The position numbers and the translations under genes are program-made. The notes beneath the pieces were generated by a model. The model ran no database searches, was not told where the DNA came from, and saw nothing but the letters and a program-made list of their open reading frames with translations. A DNA stretch of 64,000 bases. Origin: Flaccisagitta enflata. Taxonomy: Eukaryota > Chaetognatha > Sagittoidea > Aphragmophora. Location of the stretch: positions 21,390,001-21,454,000 of the forward strand of contig OZ231128.1 in the NCBI GenBank assembly GCA_965153355.1. Direction: 5' to 3'. This document shows, in pieces, positions 13,989-26,193 of this stretch. Within the stretch, counting starts at the first letter, position 1, and each line of letters opens with the position of its first letter.

Positions 13989-14043
13989 TGTTTGTTTGTT
14001 TGTTTGTTTGTTTGTTTGTTTGTTTGTTTGTTTGTTTGTTTGA
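13989..14043. repeat. (TTTG)n at the exon 14 acceptor
   Basis: In transcript sense (CAAA)n runs into the CAG acceptor of exon 14 in place of a pyrimidine tract. Confidence 0.96.
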
Positions 14044-14779
14044 GTTTGATGAGTTTGATGAGTGTTTGAGTTTGTTTGAGTTTGATGAGTGTAAAATTTG
14101 TGGTTTTTATGATGAAGTGAATGTGCAGGGATGTGTCCGGTGGTTTTTGCAGTGGAGAATTTACATTTTCAGGAAGGGCGTAGAATGAAGAGGAGAGGGG
14201 GGGGGGTTGAAAAGCATTTAGTTTTTAAGAACTTCTAGGCATAAATCGTTAACGGCTAATTGTATTTTAGAGGATACCATAAAAATGTGTTCTCATGATC
14301 GTTAGATGTTTGAAGCAAGATATCTAATTGAATCCAAAGTCTAATAATCATACACATCCGCGATAAATAAAACAAAACATAAGGGGAGAAACAGATAAAA
14401 AGCCCTCATGGATATGAAGGGACTTTTTTTACTTCTCTGAAATAATATAATTGCTGATTGGTACAAATTTCTTTCCCATTAGTTTGGTGGGTATTTTCTT
14501 TAATAAAAAAAATTGAAAAAGAGAGCTAATTAGGGAGGAGGCGCTAACAAGGAGAACTACGGTAATTTTACTAATACTTCGATTAGTACATGATTTCTGT
14601 TATAATATTCAATTATTTTGCATTTGTGTCACGACGACTTGAGCGTTCCATGGCAGGGAAGTGCGGCTTATGTCCCTTCAGCACCCCGCTGAACACGCTT
14701 GTACCGTTTGGGTGCTTCACATAGCAAAAGTTGGGAATAACTCTTCACCTCATTTACCCAACAAGAAGGAGTTCCTTAT
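14044..14779. other. Intron sequence, unique
   Basis: No gene is supported. A degenerate GGCGCTAAC...CTACGGTAA piece near 14535-14572 looks like a relic of the TACCGTATTT MITE family. Confidence 0.5.
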
Positions 14780-15090
14780 TACCGTATTTTTTCTAAAAAG
14801 CGCCCCGGGCGCTTTTGAAATTGAAATATGACTCCAATTAGCGCCCCCTTTATATTATAGATGAGCTGTCATTCAGTCTATCTTGCTACCAAAATGCTGA
14901 ATTTGACTTAAAATGGAGATATTCCTTGCATATATCTGTTTGAAGGTGTTTAAAGATGGCTCATTGTGTTGTTTTATATCATCATTTTACTCAATATTTC
15001 TATTCAAATCTCTTCTGATAAGTATAACAATAAGAAAAAAAGAGGGGGGCGCTTTTTGGAGGGGGGGCGCTTTTTAGAAAAAATACGGTA
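14780..15090. mobile_element. MITE with TACCGTATTT ends
   Basis: Inverted ends TACCGTATTTTTTCTAAAAA and its complement bound 311 bp with GCGCCCC blocks inside both ends. Second copy of the 9349 family. Confidence 0.87.
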
Positions 15091-15613
15091 TATCACTTTT
15101 TATTTATCTTCTATTTCTTAACATGTTTACTATAAAACCAAATTGGCATAAACAGTGGGACAAATCGTTTTGATGATGGTTTTTGATCTGGCAACAATTT
15201 TTCTGCGTTATCAAGTAAGCAGCTCATGTTTTGACATTAAATACTATTTTTTTAAAAACCATGATTTCTTTGATGAAAAAACAACACAAGGAATCATCTA
15301 TTTTGATTGATTTCTAAGATAAAATTTCATACTGAAATATGGAAGAGGAATAAATCAAAAAGAACAAGTGATGCATGGCCATGGTTACAATATTGTTGTG
15401 GTTAGGTCGGCGGGGGTATCAAACCCTCTTCCATTCATATGAGAGGGCAAAGCGATACTCCTAAGATTAACTACTTGAATCAAGTGTTTAGTGTGAATGT
15501 GGTTTCACAAATCACAATACACTACTAGATTACATGAGGAGGTCAACTATCTAGTAAATATTGCAAGTCAGTTGCGGCCAACACTAGAATATTGCCTACC
15601 AAAGCAAAATCAC

Positions 15614-15617
<4 letters not shown>
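15091..15617. other. Intron sequence, unique
   Basis: AT-rich, no gene recognised. Confidence 0.5.

Positions 15618-15706
<89 letters not shown>
15618..15706. repeat. (TC)n microsatellite
   Basis: About 44 TC units. Confidence 0.98.
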
Positions 15707-15707
<1 letters not shown>

Positions 15708-16258
15708 ATCATTTTATGATATTTGTATCAAAGTATAAACGATTATTAAAGCAATTATTGTCTCATTTTGAGTGGGGTTTGATCCAGAAGCACTATTTTG
15801 AAGCTTGGAATATATTAAAAGCATGGATAATAAAAAAAGTTTCTAAGGAGTTGGTTCATAAGTTGTGATGGTTTACCGCGCCCAAGTCACACGCCTAATG
15901 TGGAACAGTAGTGACAAATACACGATTATGATTAAAACAGCATGTAAACCTTTTAAACTCTTTATTCGTCAGCAGCTACATCAGCATGTTTTGCACTCTC
16001 CTCCACTACTCGTACAACGAGAGCGTCACCGCTCTTAAACACACGCTTTTTCGCCCTAAATGGGAATAACTTTTTAAGAGGCGCAAATTTTCACTATTTC
16101 CACCATCTTACTCATAGATATACCCTTTTCCTCATGTTCTCTAGTTTATAATGAATTGATCTGAATCAGATAGTTACGCTTCCTTTTACCGCGCTACACA
16201 ACTGCGCTACACACTTTTGGATGTGTGAATACACACGATGTAACCATTATAAACAGTT
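15707..16258. other. Intron sequence, unique
   Basis: No gene recognised. Confidence 0.5.
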
Positions 16259-16291
16259 TAAAAAAGAAAGAAAGAAAAAAAGAAAGAAAGT

Positions 16292-16347
<56 letters not shown>

Positions 16348-16398
16348 ATGAAAGAAAGATGTAACCATTATAAACAATTTGAAGAAAGAAAGAAAGAG

Positions 16399-16469
<71 letters not shown>

Positions 16470-16475
16470 AAAAAG
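16259..16475. repeat. (AAAG)n microsatellite, duplicated with flank
   Basis: Two AAAG arrays separated by GATGTAACCATTATAAACA, a phrase that also precedes the first array at 16237. The flank was duplicated with the array. Confidence 0.96.
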
Positions 16476-17839
16476 TAGTAATGTTTTATATTCGTGAAAT
16501 ATAAAAGCAACAAGGGCACAAAACCTCGCAGTTTACCAGGTTAAAAATATTACAACATGGGCAAGAAATCGCCTGATACAGATCGTCTGTTATGCACACT
16601 TTAAAAGATGACAACAATTATCTAAACAATGATCAAATAAATATGTGACGTCAACGCGCAATAAGCGGAGGTGGATCTATCCGTGCCCGTAGAAAAGAAA
16701 GAAACGTGACTAAATGTCAGGTAGCTTTCCACGTTTTGATGCCACATGGCCTGACCTATTTGACGTGATATTTGTCATACATAAAATAGTCAGGGTGAAA
16801 TTGTCAAAAATGAAGGCCAAACTTTTACCAATCATTAGATCGCCAGTTTTTCCCCGGTAGTTTTTAGATGCCTCCGTCAGGAACGCATCTCTATAAGAGG
16901 GTCTGTCCGTTGGTCCGTACGTCGGTCCGTCCATTACGCCTGTGCAAAATCCGCGTTTCTCGGCTGTTTTTGGCCACGGTGAGATCCTACACTGAAACAA
17001 ATGATCAACTAACATGTTTTGTGAGTCTTTCCATCTGTCTCTCCATACATATGTCACATGATCAATAAACGCTGAAACAAAGCCCGGACGCATCGTTGTC
17101 CAGTCGGGCTTGTTGATGAGCATTTGAGCGATAACATGTCATTTTGCTGGGGGAAAAAGTTGAACATGTTTTAATTTGATGATCGGCTTTGGATGCGATG
17201 AGTCAATGAACTACATAAAGACAAAAAAACGCGTGCGAGCGACTGGGCAGTGGTAGTGGTGGATGAACGAATCTGGTCATTGGGCAGGGGCACTGCACTG
17301 GGCCCACCGAGTAAAAGCTGCTTGCGAAGCTGAAAAAGAACATGTCTAGACCGGACCTGTAACCGCCCAAAAAGACATGTGCTTCTAAAGCTACAGCCTA
17401 ATAGCAACGCACTAAGTCGCTTCGTTTCGCGACTGATAAGCCCTTAGAAGTGAGAGCAGGTGGCTATCTAAAATCCAGTGCTTCTGATTATTTGACATCC
17501 ATTGTCCGATCCGAAGCTTCATCCTAATCTGATGAAATCTCATCAGATTTCGGTTTAGAACAAGTGACGCGGGGTCTCGATATCTTCGGGGATGGGTGGG
17601 CAGAGCCATCCAACCCCCATCCACACCTCAACCCCCAACCCCACACACAAACATCCACAAAAAAGTATCTAAAACACTCGTTCCACTTTTCAACCCGATC
17701 ACCACGGACTGACGGACTGATGGACCGAACTTAATAAGAAAAAATTATATGTAGCATAGAATACAGTTCCCCGTTTTTTAACCACGTGGTGATATGATAT
17801 GATACCTGTAAAACATAATGTCAAGGCAATATCCCCCCT

Positions 17840-17871
<32 letters not shown>

Positions 17872-18115
17872 CAAAAAAACAAACCAAACTTTTGCTTAAG
17901 TGTCAATCACAAACTGCCGGCAAACTAATGACTATGAGATTTAATTACAATTAATATGACATTCGAATGACTGGCATTTAAGCAATCGCAATGTTCGTCA
18001 TTTTAGGGAAAAATGATCAAATCTGCGTGATCATTGGCTCATCAATGGAATGAGTCATGCCAAGACAGACAAGATCAGGTCGATTGGGTTTGGCTGAGCA
18101 GGGTTAGTCATTAAC
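16476..18115. other. Intron sequence with degenerate Family A pieces
   Basis: Family A-like pieces occur at about 16858-16990 (CGCATCTCTATAAGAGGGTC head) and 17215-17410 (inverted). A G/C-then-A run (17837-17866) is present. No gene is supported. Confidence 0.5.
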
Positions 18116-18352
18116 TAGTCACCCAAGGATCGCACATGGTCAGCGGTACCCAATGCCCTGCTTGGAGTGATCAAGTAAAGTAGTGAAGTGAGAGCAGGGC
18201 AGCGGCCCCAGAGGTCTGAGACCCGGATGGTCTACAGGGGGGATAGACAGATGGAAGGACGTAAAAACGGATGGATGGACGGACGTCTGGAAATTCACCA
18301 TTGTGTCCTTTAGGACTTAGGCCGTTTGGGGAAGCTGCCCAAAAGGGACACT
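18116..18352. mobile_element. Family B cassette, short core
   Basis: Starts CACCCAAGGATCGCACATGGTCAGCGGTACC and ends GGGGAAGCTGCCC. The internal minisatellite is replaced by a short GGATGGAC run. Confidence 0.78.
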
Positions 18353-19229
18353 ACGGATATGTGACTAGGCTCACAATCGTCAATAAGTCAACGTGCTCTC
18401 ATCGAAACGAATAGATGGACGAACTCTAAAAACCAGGTCTTGAATCAATTGCAACTGACAAGGACAGCCCAAATAGTTGTGTATGGATGGGCTGGGGCAG
18501 ACTATTGCAGATTTCTTTTAACCGTTTCGTATTTGTCCTTGTTTTTTTTTCACCAAACTAAGTAATGATTGCAGAATAATGAGCAAATGGTTCTGTTCAT
18601 CATCATTTATCTTTGTGGAAAACGAAGTCTGAGTTATTTGTTTGCAACGACAGCAATTAGAATCTTATTCCGTTTGCTTTGTCTATTCTGCTATAAAAAG
18701 AAATAAAACCTGCAAGAAACTGGAAAGCTCAGAAAAAAAAGGGTAACGCCCCTGTTTGGATTGGATTGGATTTTGTCTGTTGTAAGCCGTCATGCAATAA
18801 CCGCTCGCAATTCATTACTGTTACCGACGGACTGACTATCGGACCAACACAGCGTGCAGCTACTTAAATAGAGTCGCCTGTTCGCGACTAAAAAGTTTTG
18901 ATAGTTTGAGACCCATAGGGTTTTGGGTGTATTTACATTTTCAACGCGAATGTTACCGACGAACAGGCCAACAGACAAACAAGGCCGCTGATAGTGTCGC
19001 GAGTGTAGTTAATAATGAAAGGTGTTAATTTGATCCCGGCTCATTCTCCAGGCCTCCTCCTCCTCTACCTCCTCTTTCCCCTCTCCTTTCTCTCCCATCT
19101 CTCCCATCTCTTTTGTCTTCTTTGTCGTTTCTCCCTCCTCCTCCTCCATCTCCTCATGTGCTTCAACCTATAAATGTTCGCTATTTTTACGCGCTGCCTC
19201 AGTTCATCCGTCCTTGCACATGGTAACAC
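18353..19229. other. Intron sequence, mostly unique
   Basis: A Family A fragment (inverted, GAGTCGCCTGTTCGCGACTA) is at about 18820-18895. A CTCCTC-rich patch is at 19050-19150. No gene is supported. Confidence 0.5.
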
Positions 19230-19438
19230 TGAATACACTAAGAGCATCATTTGACCTAAGAGCATACACTCAACATCATTTGAACTCAGAGCATACACTC
19301 CACATCATTTGACCTTAGAGCACACACTCCACATCATTTGACCAAAGATCATACACTCCACATCATTTGACCCAAGAGCATACACTCCATATCATTTGAC
19401 CTAAGTGCATACACTCCACATCATTTTACCTAAGGGCA
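19230..19438. repeat. Minisatellite, ~29-36 bp unit (AGCATACACTCCACATCATTTGACC)
   Basis: About seven imperfect units. Single leftover units reappear at 20022-20095, after the MITE that follows, which indicates that the MITE inserted into this array. Confidence 0.88.
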
Positions 19439-20016
19439 TATGACGCACTGAAACTTGAGATGAAGAAATTTACCCGTTGGACAAACAAACAACTGCATAG
19501 GCATTTCTATTTTGGTTACTGCCTGCTTTATTTTTTTAAATCTAGTATGTTTAATCATATAAAAGAGATGATCTAATAAAGTCGAATGGTAGAATGGGAA
19601 ATAGAAATCAATGAAATTTGACTATGAAGTTATGAAAAAGTGAAAATATTATTAACAATCAATTTTTTTTTCAGCTCACACAAAATTCCAAATTTGCATA
19701 GGAAATCAGAGTTAGGGATCGTGCTATGTTCTTATTTTATTGAGATTTTGATTTTCTATGCAAATTTGGAATCCTGCGTGGGTCATGGTACAAAAACAAA
19801 TTGACATTTCCACTGTATTTTGTCTAGTTTTTCAACCATGAAATTCACAATTCAAGACTCAAACTGACTTATTAAAACCAATTCATGCAAAATATATCTA
19901 TTCACATGTTGATTGATAACATTCAAGCAAAAAATTTTGTCAAATTTGATTTTTTGAAAATCATGATTTATCTGGCTTGGGTAGATAATTCTATAGCAAT
20001 TTTCAGAGCGTCTTAT
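19439..20016. mobile_element. MITE with TATGACGCACTGAAA ends, copy 1
   Basis: Begins TATGACGCACTGAAACTTGA and ends with the inverted form TTTTCAGAGCGTCTTATA. AT-rich interior without an ORF. Strongly similar to 20394-21394 over both outer parts. Confidence 0.87.
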
Positions 20017-20393
20017 ACTCTTCATCATTTGGTCTCACAGCACTCAATCCAAATCATTTGACCTGAGAGAGCATACACCCCACGTCATTTGACCTAACAT
20101 CAGATTAATTTTTTCATCTCTGTCTCAGTTCTCCACCATTCTTTTGAGTACTGTCGAATACTTTTGCATCCGTTATACCCTGAACTACTTGGACCATGGA
20201 CTTTGGACCTTGGACCATGGATCGGGACTGGTGCTACAAGACGTATCCAGAGCTGACATTCGTTTGTGACACGATGGTCAAGTTTACGCAAAATGAGACA
20301 AGTATTTTGACAGAGCTCATTTTTGGAACAGGTCAGTTAATGAACATGCTAAAAAATCAAATGATCTTGCTTCATGCTGTATGGGGATAATAG
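20017..20393. other. Remnant minisatellite and unique sequence
   Basis: Two or three more CATCATTTGACC units, then unique sequence. The short ORF here is not protein-like enough to support. Confidence 0.5.
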
Positions 20394-21394
20394 TATGACG
20401 CACTGAATTTTGAGATAGAGAAATTTACCCATTGGACAAACTAACCAACTGCATTAGCATTTATATTTTGGGTACTGCTCGCTTTATTTTTTTAAACTTA
20501 GTATGTTTAATCATATAAAAGAGATGATGTAATATATGTGATGGGTCTGGATTAAACCCCATTGAGAGCTCCAAAGGCTCTCATCCTTTAGTAAGGTAGG
20601 GGTTGAGTAGTAATGTTGTCCAACTTTTATAGCCAAATAGTAGAATGGGAAATAGGAATCAAGGAAATTTAACTATGAAGTTATGAAAAAGTGAAAAAAT
20701 CAATAACAATCGATTTTTTCCAGCTCACACAGAATTCCAAATTTGCATAGGAAATCAAAATTTCCATGAAAACCAATACCAATACCAAACCACATAGTCA
20801 TGATAAGATCATGGTTTGATCAACCGTTGATGTTGAACATATGTTAAACAACAACTGGTTGTTGAAATTACAGCTAGTTGTTAGTTAGCAAAATCCAACT
20901 CAAGAATGCATTCATATTCGATGAAATTCTGAGAAATTTGATATGTCACACTTAACACTTTTTGTAAGAAATAATTTTTTTAACATTGCAGTATAATTAA
21001 ATTAAACATTGATAAAAAAAATTATTTTTATATAAAAGTATATGTTGTGACATATCAAACTTCCCAGAATTTCATCAGAATTATGAATCTGCAGGTCTCA
21101 TTCTATTTGGTAAAAGTTGGATTTTTGCCAACTTTGTAACTTAACAGCCGGCTGTAATTTCAACAACCAGTTGTTGTTTACAGCATTCTGTTCAGCATCA
21201 GTGGGTTGAATCAAAACCAACGGAGTGATATATATACCTATTGTGTTTTGTCCGCTGACTGTACATACAAAATATATCTATTCACATGTTACTTCATAAC
21301 ATCCAAGCAAAAAATTTTGTCAAATTTGATTTTATGAAAATCATAATTCATCTAGGTTGGGTAGATAATTCTATGGTAATTTTCAGTGCGTCAT
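20394..21394. mobile_element. MITE with TATGACGCACTGAAA ends, copy 2, with nested insertions
   Basis: Same ends as copy 1, but two blocks are extra: about 20538-20632 and about 20770-21250. The second contains a foldback element. Confidence 0.86.
20809..21221. mobile_element. Nested foldback MITE
   Basis: Arms of roughly 190 bp: ATGGTTTGATCAACC... on the left and GGTTGAATCAAAACCA on the right, with matching TTTGATATGTCAC / GTGACATATCAAA inside. It sits within the larger MITE. Confidence 0.8.
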
Positions 21395-21712
21395 ATTGGC
21401 GGTTCTTGCCGTGTGGAAAGAAGTCGTGATCATTGACCACTTTCAAACAGACCTTTCGTATTCAGTCACTGCAACATTAAATACTGAATCACTGAAATAT
21501 TGAAAATGAGCCAAAACTTCAAACAGCGCTTTTTTTTAATGAGCAAGCATGCTCATATTAAACATTGGCACAAGCCTCTAGTTGGGTCTGTCCATCTATT
21601 CTTCCGTCCGTATGTCTGCAATGTAGTGATCAGCGCTCATTGGCTACGAGTTTGAATGTCCATCAGTAACGGCTCATCGTAAAATTGGTGCCACGCAAAT
21701 GAGCTTGCTGTC
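21395..21712. other. 5' flank of the seven-helix receptor gene
   Basis: Unique sequence with no evident TATA box or initiator. A weak Family A-like run (CTGTCCATCTATTCTTCCGTCC) is at 21588. Confidence 0.45.
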
Positions 21713-22831
21713 ATGATGGCGCCATGTCATGTTTTTAGCCCACGGAAATTCCTCTTTGATATCCTCTCAGAAACGCTCTCAGAAATCTCCAAAGGCGAGA
21801 CAACGTTGTCATGGAACGAGAAAGAGAAGAAGTTGCGATTTGGCATTTTGATTACCTGCACAACAATGTTATGTTTGTGCGCCATTTGCGGCATTAGTTC
21901 TATACCTTTATTGGGATGGCATCTGAAAGGCCCGAGAAGAGTATTCACGATTCTGCAGCAAATTTGCGTCACTTTGTACTTGATCCTTCTTGTCATATCG
22001 CAATTTTCCCTGCATTCGGAAGCTAAGGACGCGTTTTTTGACGTATTAGCCCCCTTTGTGACTCCCGACAAAGCTGCTCTGACTCGTTATTTGACGACCG
22101 CGCTGAATTTTGGCCGCAAAATTTTATACGTAGAGTACTATTTCTTATCGCTGATGCAGAGCGTAGACGTCCACATCATGATCTGCCACTCTTTCAAGTA
22201 CGAAGGTTTCAGTTCCCCGGGGAAAGTGTTGAGAGTGGTTGTTGTGGGCACTTTGGTTTGTCTGGCGCTTTGTGGCGACGCTTTAGCCGAAGTGTTTTTC
22301 GAAGTCTATTATCAAACTACGGTCAAAATGAGCACGTTTCAACTACACCACCTATGGAGATTGGAAAGGGGCAGCAGGGCGTTTATGCTGGCCAAAGTTT
22401 GCTTGATCAAAATTGTTCACGCGATCGCTGTTTTTAAGATTGGCCGGTCGGTTGCGAAGAAGCTTCAAGGTTCCTTGGATTTGACGAAGAGAGAAGAACG
22501 ATCGAAAGTCTATCAATCACTCGGGAATTTTGTCTACATTCCATTTTTAGTCAACTTAATTTTAGTAGGTCACGATGTGCCTCAATTTGCGTTGATTTTT
22601 GTTCAAACGGGTAGATTTGGATGTAAAAAGGGGGAATTGCAATCTGGGGATGGCTTACTGAATATGTGTCAGGAGTCGCACGTGGCGAATAAATGGTACG
22701 ACGACGAAGGTCTGTTACTCAATATCAGCGGCGGGTTTTTTACGCTCGCCTCGTTTTCTCATATCTTGGGTTACATTCTGCTTTTTCCCAAACTGAGGAA
22801 AGCTTTTTCCTGCAAACAACAAGAACAGTAA
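21713..22831 (+). CDS. Seven-helix receptor-like protein, intronless, nested antisense in iGluR intron
   Basis: This 372-residue uninterrupted ORF has non-repetitive, protein-like composition. Hydrophobic segments lie at about residues 43-67, 75-98, 138-160, 172-200, 222-246, 268-296 and 333-358. The end reads HILGYILLFPKLRKAFSC, resembling TM7 followed by an amphipathic helix 8 with a Cys, as in class A GPCRs. There is no clear DRY motif; the end of segment 3 reads SVDVHIMICHSF. A second Met follows the first directly. I do not recognise the family. It could be a divergent orphan or chemosensory GPCR, or another multi-pass protein. The lack of introns, within an intron-rich locus, suggests a retroposed or intron-poor family. 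Confidence 0.8.
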   Translation: MMAPCHVFSPRKFLFDILSETLSEISKGETTLSWNEKEKKLRFGILITCTTMLCLCAICGISSIPLLGWHLKGPRRVFTILQQICVTLYLILLVISQFSLHSEAKDAFFDVLAPFVTPDKAALTRYLTTALNFGRKILYVEYYFLSLMQSVDVHIMICHSFKYEGFSSPGKVLRVVVVGTLVCLALCGDALAEVFFEVYYQTTVKMSTFQLHHLWRLERGSRAFMLAKVCLIKIVHAIAVFKIGRSVAKKLQGSLDLTKREERSKVYQSLGNFVYIPFLVNLILVGHDVPQFALIFVQTGRFGCKKGELQSGDGLLNMCQESHVANKWYDDEGLLLNISGGFFTLASFSHILGYILLFPKLRKAFSCKQQEQ

Positions 22832-23972
22832 ACCTGTTGGTTGGTGATTGAGTGGTATGGTTGGGTGGAGGCAATGGGCGGTTATCAATGGAGAAATTGG
22901 TCAAATGAGTGAATAATGCCATTTGGATTGATAGAGAAAATGTTCATTCAAACTAATCGATGAAGGCGAACATTTTTGGGAGGCAATGAGTGATAGTGGT
23001 AATGGATGGTGGAGATATTGGTTGGAGGCAATGAAAAATATAAGTATTGGCTTATTGACGCATTGGGTGATGTCTATGAATAGTATTGAAGGTAATGGAT
23101 CATTATGGATGTCTACGTATAGTATTGAAGGCAATGGATGATGGAGGTGATGGAATATAGTTGGAAGCAAATAAAGGCCATTTGTGATGCCTATGGTGAT
23201 GTTGGCTGAGGTGATAATGGTGATGTTGGCTGAGGTGATGATGGTGATGCTGTTGAAGACTAAGGTGGTATTGGATGCTGGAGGCCAGGAAAAGTGGATT
23301 GACCCAACGGGATAATGGAGAAATTTTGTAACAAAGATGAGTGATGGATGAATTCATTTAGGTTAGGTTTTTGTGAAGATTTTGCCCCTTTTCCAGTATT
23401 CTGAGCACCTTAAGGCAGGAGTCAGTTTTTTTCTGTCTCAGAAGAGTCATACCAAGCTCTGCTTTAATTTGCATTTTCCACGTTAAAGTTGGCTTTTCTT
23501 TTTTTTTTTTAATGAACTCATACTTTCCTGTGCTTTTTGGGCAGTGCACTATGGTCTGAGAGCACACCACCTCAGAACAAGAAAAATTACGGCAGCACTT
23601 TGGACCTATAACATGGGCAAAAACTGGTACAGTTGCTTACTAAAAGCAAGAAAGTATATGGTTTTACCTCCGCCCTAGCTCATCCAAAGCCTCATTTTCC
23701 TCCTTGAAGTTAACTACTTCGCTCAAAATTAAATGTTGCAAAAAATGTTTTTTTGGTTTCATTTGTTACTTTTCTAGACTTCAAAAATGATACTAAGAAT
23801 ATAAGGGAAGACACAAACTTTTGGGAAAAGCTTCAGGGTGGACTGAACACGACTTGTGTAAAATTTGGTAACCTTGCTCCCAGATTTGAAGGACCTATAA
23901 AAAAAACCCGCAAATTTCCAAACTAAAATGAAAAAGTTTTTGTCAATTTTCGCGCCTTCAAAATAGTGAACC
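22832..23972. other. 3' flank of the seven-helix receptor gene
   Basis: From 22900 to 23280 phrases such as GGCAATGGATGATGGAGGTG and GGTGATGTTGGCTGAGGTGA recur irregularly, a degenerate repeat. The rest is AT-rich with no gene. No clear AATAAA was seen near the stop. Confidence 0.5.
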
Positions 23973-24741
23973 TACCCTGTCATCAAAAGCAACTGATACC
24001 AGCAAAAGGTGTATTGTGTCAAAACGATTCATATTGCAAAATTTGGATTTTTTCTATCTAAAAGCATATTTACTGCGGTTTTTTCATGCAAAATTTAAGC
24101 ATTTTTTTCAACTGGTTTAGCCTCTACATCGTTTTTAAGAGTAACATCATTTGATGCATTTCAGCTTTACCTTTCAGACATGAAAGGAGGTGTCTCACTT
24201 CAAACCTCTGTAACTTTTAAACGCTTAGAGCTAAAATGCTGGGTGTGGTCTTAAATTAAAGATTTTTTGAAGGAGATGACACCAGATTTATGAAAGAAAG
24301 CATATCTTGCTGTATTCATATCGTTTTTGTGCAGTTTTTCACTTTTTTTCATGTTCCATCAACATTCCATGTTGAAATTTCATCATTTTTGTTTAGAACA
24401 TCTTATGATTATGCACATAAAGAAAACAAAATTATATTAGTAATGAAAATATGCTAGATTGGGATAAGTTTTAATATTCTAAATCAATGTTTTGGCCTTT
24501 TGTATATAGTTATTGAGGCCTAACTCTTTTATTTTATATAGAAATTGCAAGAGTTCAGTAAAATTTGGGTATATTTAAGAATGATGTACAGGCTAAACCA
24601 GTTGGAAAAAAGTGCTGAAATTTTGTATGAAAAAACCGCAGTAAATATCCTTTCAGATAGAAAAAATCCGAATTTTGAAATATGAATCGTTTTGACACAA
24701 TACATCTTTTGCTGGTATCAGTTGCTTCTGAAGACAGGGTA
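23973..24741. mobile_element. Foldback MITE, 769 bp
   Basis: Ends TACCCTGTCATCAAAAGCAA and TTGCTTCTGAAGACAGGGTA with about 150-bp inverted arms (for example AACTGATACCAGCAAAAGGT opposed to its complement near 24710). AT-rich interior, no ORF. Confidence 0.87.
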
Positions 24742-24902
24742 ATGACTTCCTGAGCAAAAAAATGTCATAAGATGAATCAGGGCGGGAGCAAAACCCTATA
24801 TAGATGTGATCTAAACATACTAGGGGACATTTGTATACCATAGCTATCATCCCTAGGTACTGCCTTATAGTTTTGTCTTGGTATGATATGCTCACGGATC
24901 TA

Positions 24903-25432
24903 TGTGCAGCGGCCCCGAAGGGGTCGATGACCTATGCTTTCACACATATGGGGAATTTTCTCCTTCTTCTCCTCCTTCTCCTCCTTCTTCTTCTTCTCCG
25001 CCCCCCCCTTAAATCCCAGTCCTGAGGCTCAATTTCCAGTCTCGAGGCCTAGATCCTACTCTGAGGCCAAAATCTTAGCCTTGAGGCCAAAATCCTAGCC
25101 TAAAGGCCAAAATCCTAGCCTATAGGCTAAAATACTAGCCTGGAGAATCAGATCCCAGCCTTGAGGCCCAGATCCCAGCCTTGAGGCCCAAATCTCAGCC
25201 TTGAGGCCCAAATCTCAGCCTCAAGGTCCAAATTCCAGTCAAGAGGCCCGATCCCAGGAGGAGAAGGAGGAGAAGAAGGAGAGAATTCCCCATATGTGTG
25301 AAAGCATAGGTTTTCGACCCCTTCGGGGCTGCTGCCCTGCTCCACCCTCAACCTCAAGCACAACCTACTTAGGCAGGGCACAGGTACCGCTGACCATCTG
25401 ACGCTTTTGCGACTATTCCTGATAAATTGACC
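24903..25432. mobile_element. Family C cassette with 20-bp minisatellite core
   Basis: Ends GCAGCGGCCCCGAAGGGGTC ... and GCTGACCATCTGACGCTTTTGCGACTATT. Inverted CTTTCACACATATGGGGAAT blocks at 24935 and 25290 frame about 11 units of the type TTGAGGCCCAAATCTCAGCC. Confidence 0.88.
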
Positions 25433-26193
25433 TATTTTCATTCTTTTCACGGTATAACATTCTGACGCTGTTGTCCATCTTTATTCATCGTTTTCCGCGG
25501 TTTACTCTTTCTCTCATCAACACTCAGCGCACTGAGCACAAAACAAAAACTACATAAGTGATTCCGCACAGCATTAAAGAGGGCAGGCTGAGACTTCCAT
25601 GTTTCACAGCAATTTCTCTCTCAAGTACAAACACACTAAACTGAAATATCACTGCCCCTGGCCATGCCCAACTGCAATCGACTACTAATTAGTTGTGTAT
25701 CTAGCCTTGTCTAATAAGGAAGTAATTAGTATTCAAGCTGAGAGAACAAAGTAATTATTCTGATACAAAGTTTACAGTTCAGTAATTAATCTGACACATC
25801 ACGATCAAGAATAACCAATTTAGATTTTAGAAACTTTGAAATTTGTTTACCCTGTTTTTGGCCTACTTATTTAGCTTAATTTGTATCTGACTTTGATGAT
25901 CGACAGGTGCGCTTGTGAAATTTTATTCATTACTTGCGCAACAACTGATTATCCCAATGTCCATGCCAGATGCGTTTATAGTCTCGTGACCATTCTGTTT
26001 CATTTCCCTGGAAATACTAACTCCCCGGAATCTCAACCTTTCCAGCTGCAAGCTGCACCAATATCCTAGTTATCTCAATATCAGAACCACATTCGTTTTT
26101 TGTGGGGGGGGGGCATTGACTGTACATGTACTGTACAACTCTCATATCATGATTCTAATGAACGGATCATGAACACGATGAAAGTTGAACAAT
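25433..26193. other. Intron sequence, unique
   Basis: No gene recognised. Confidence 0.5.
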
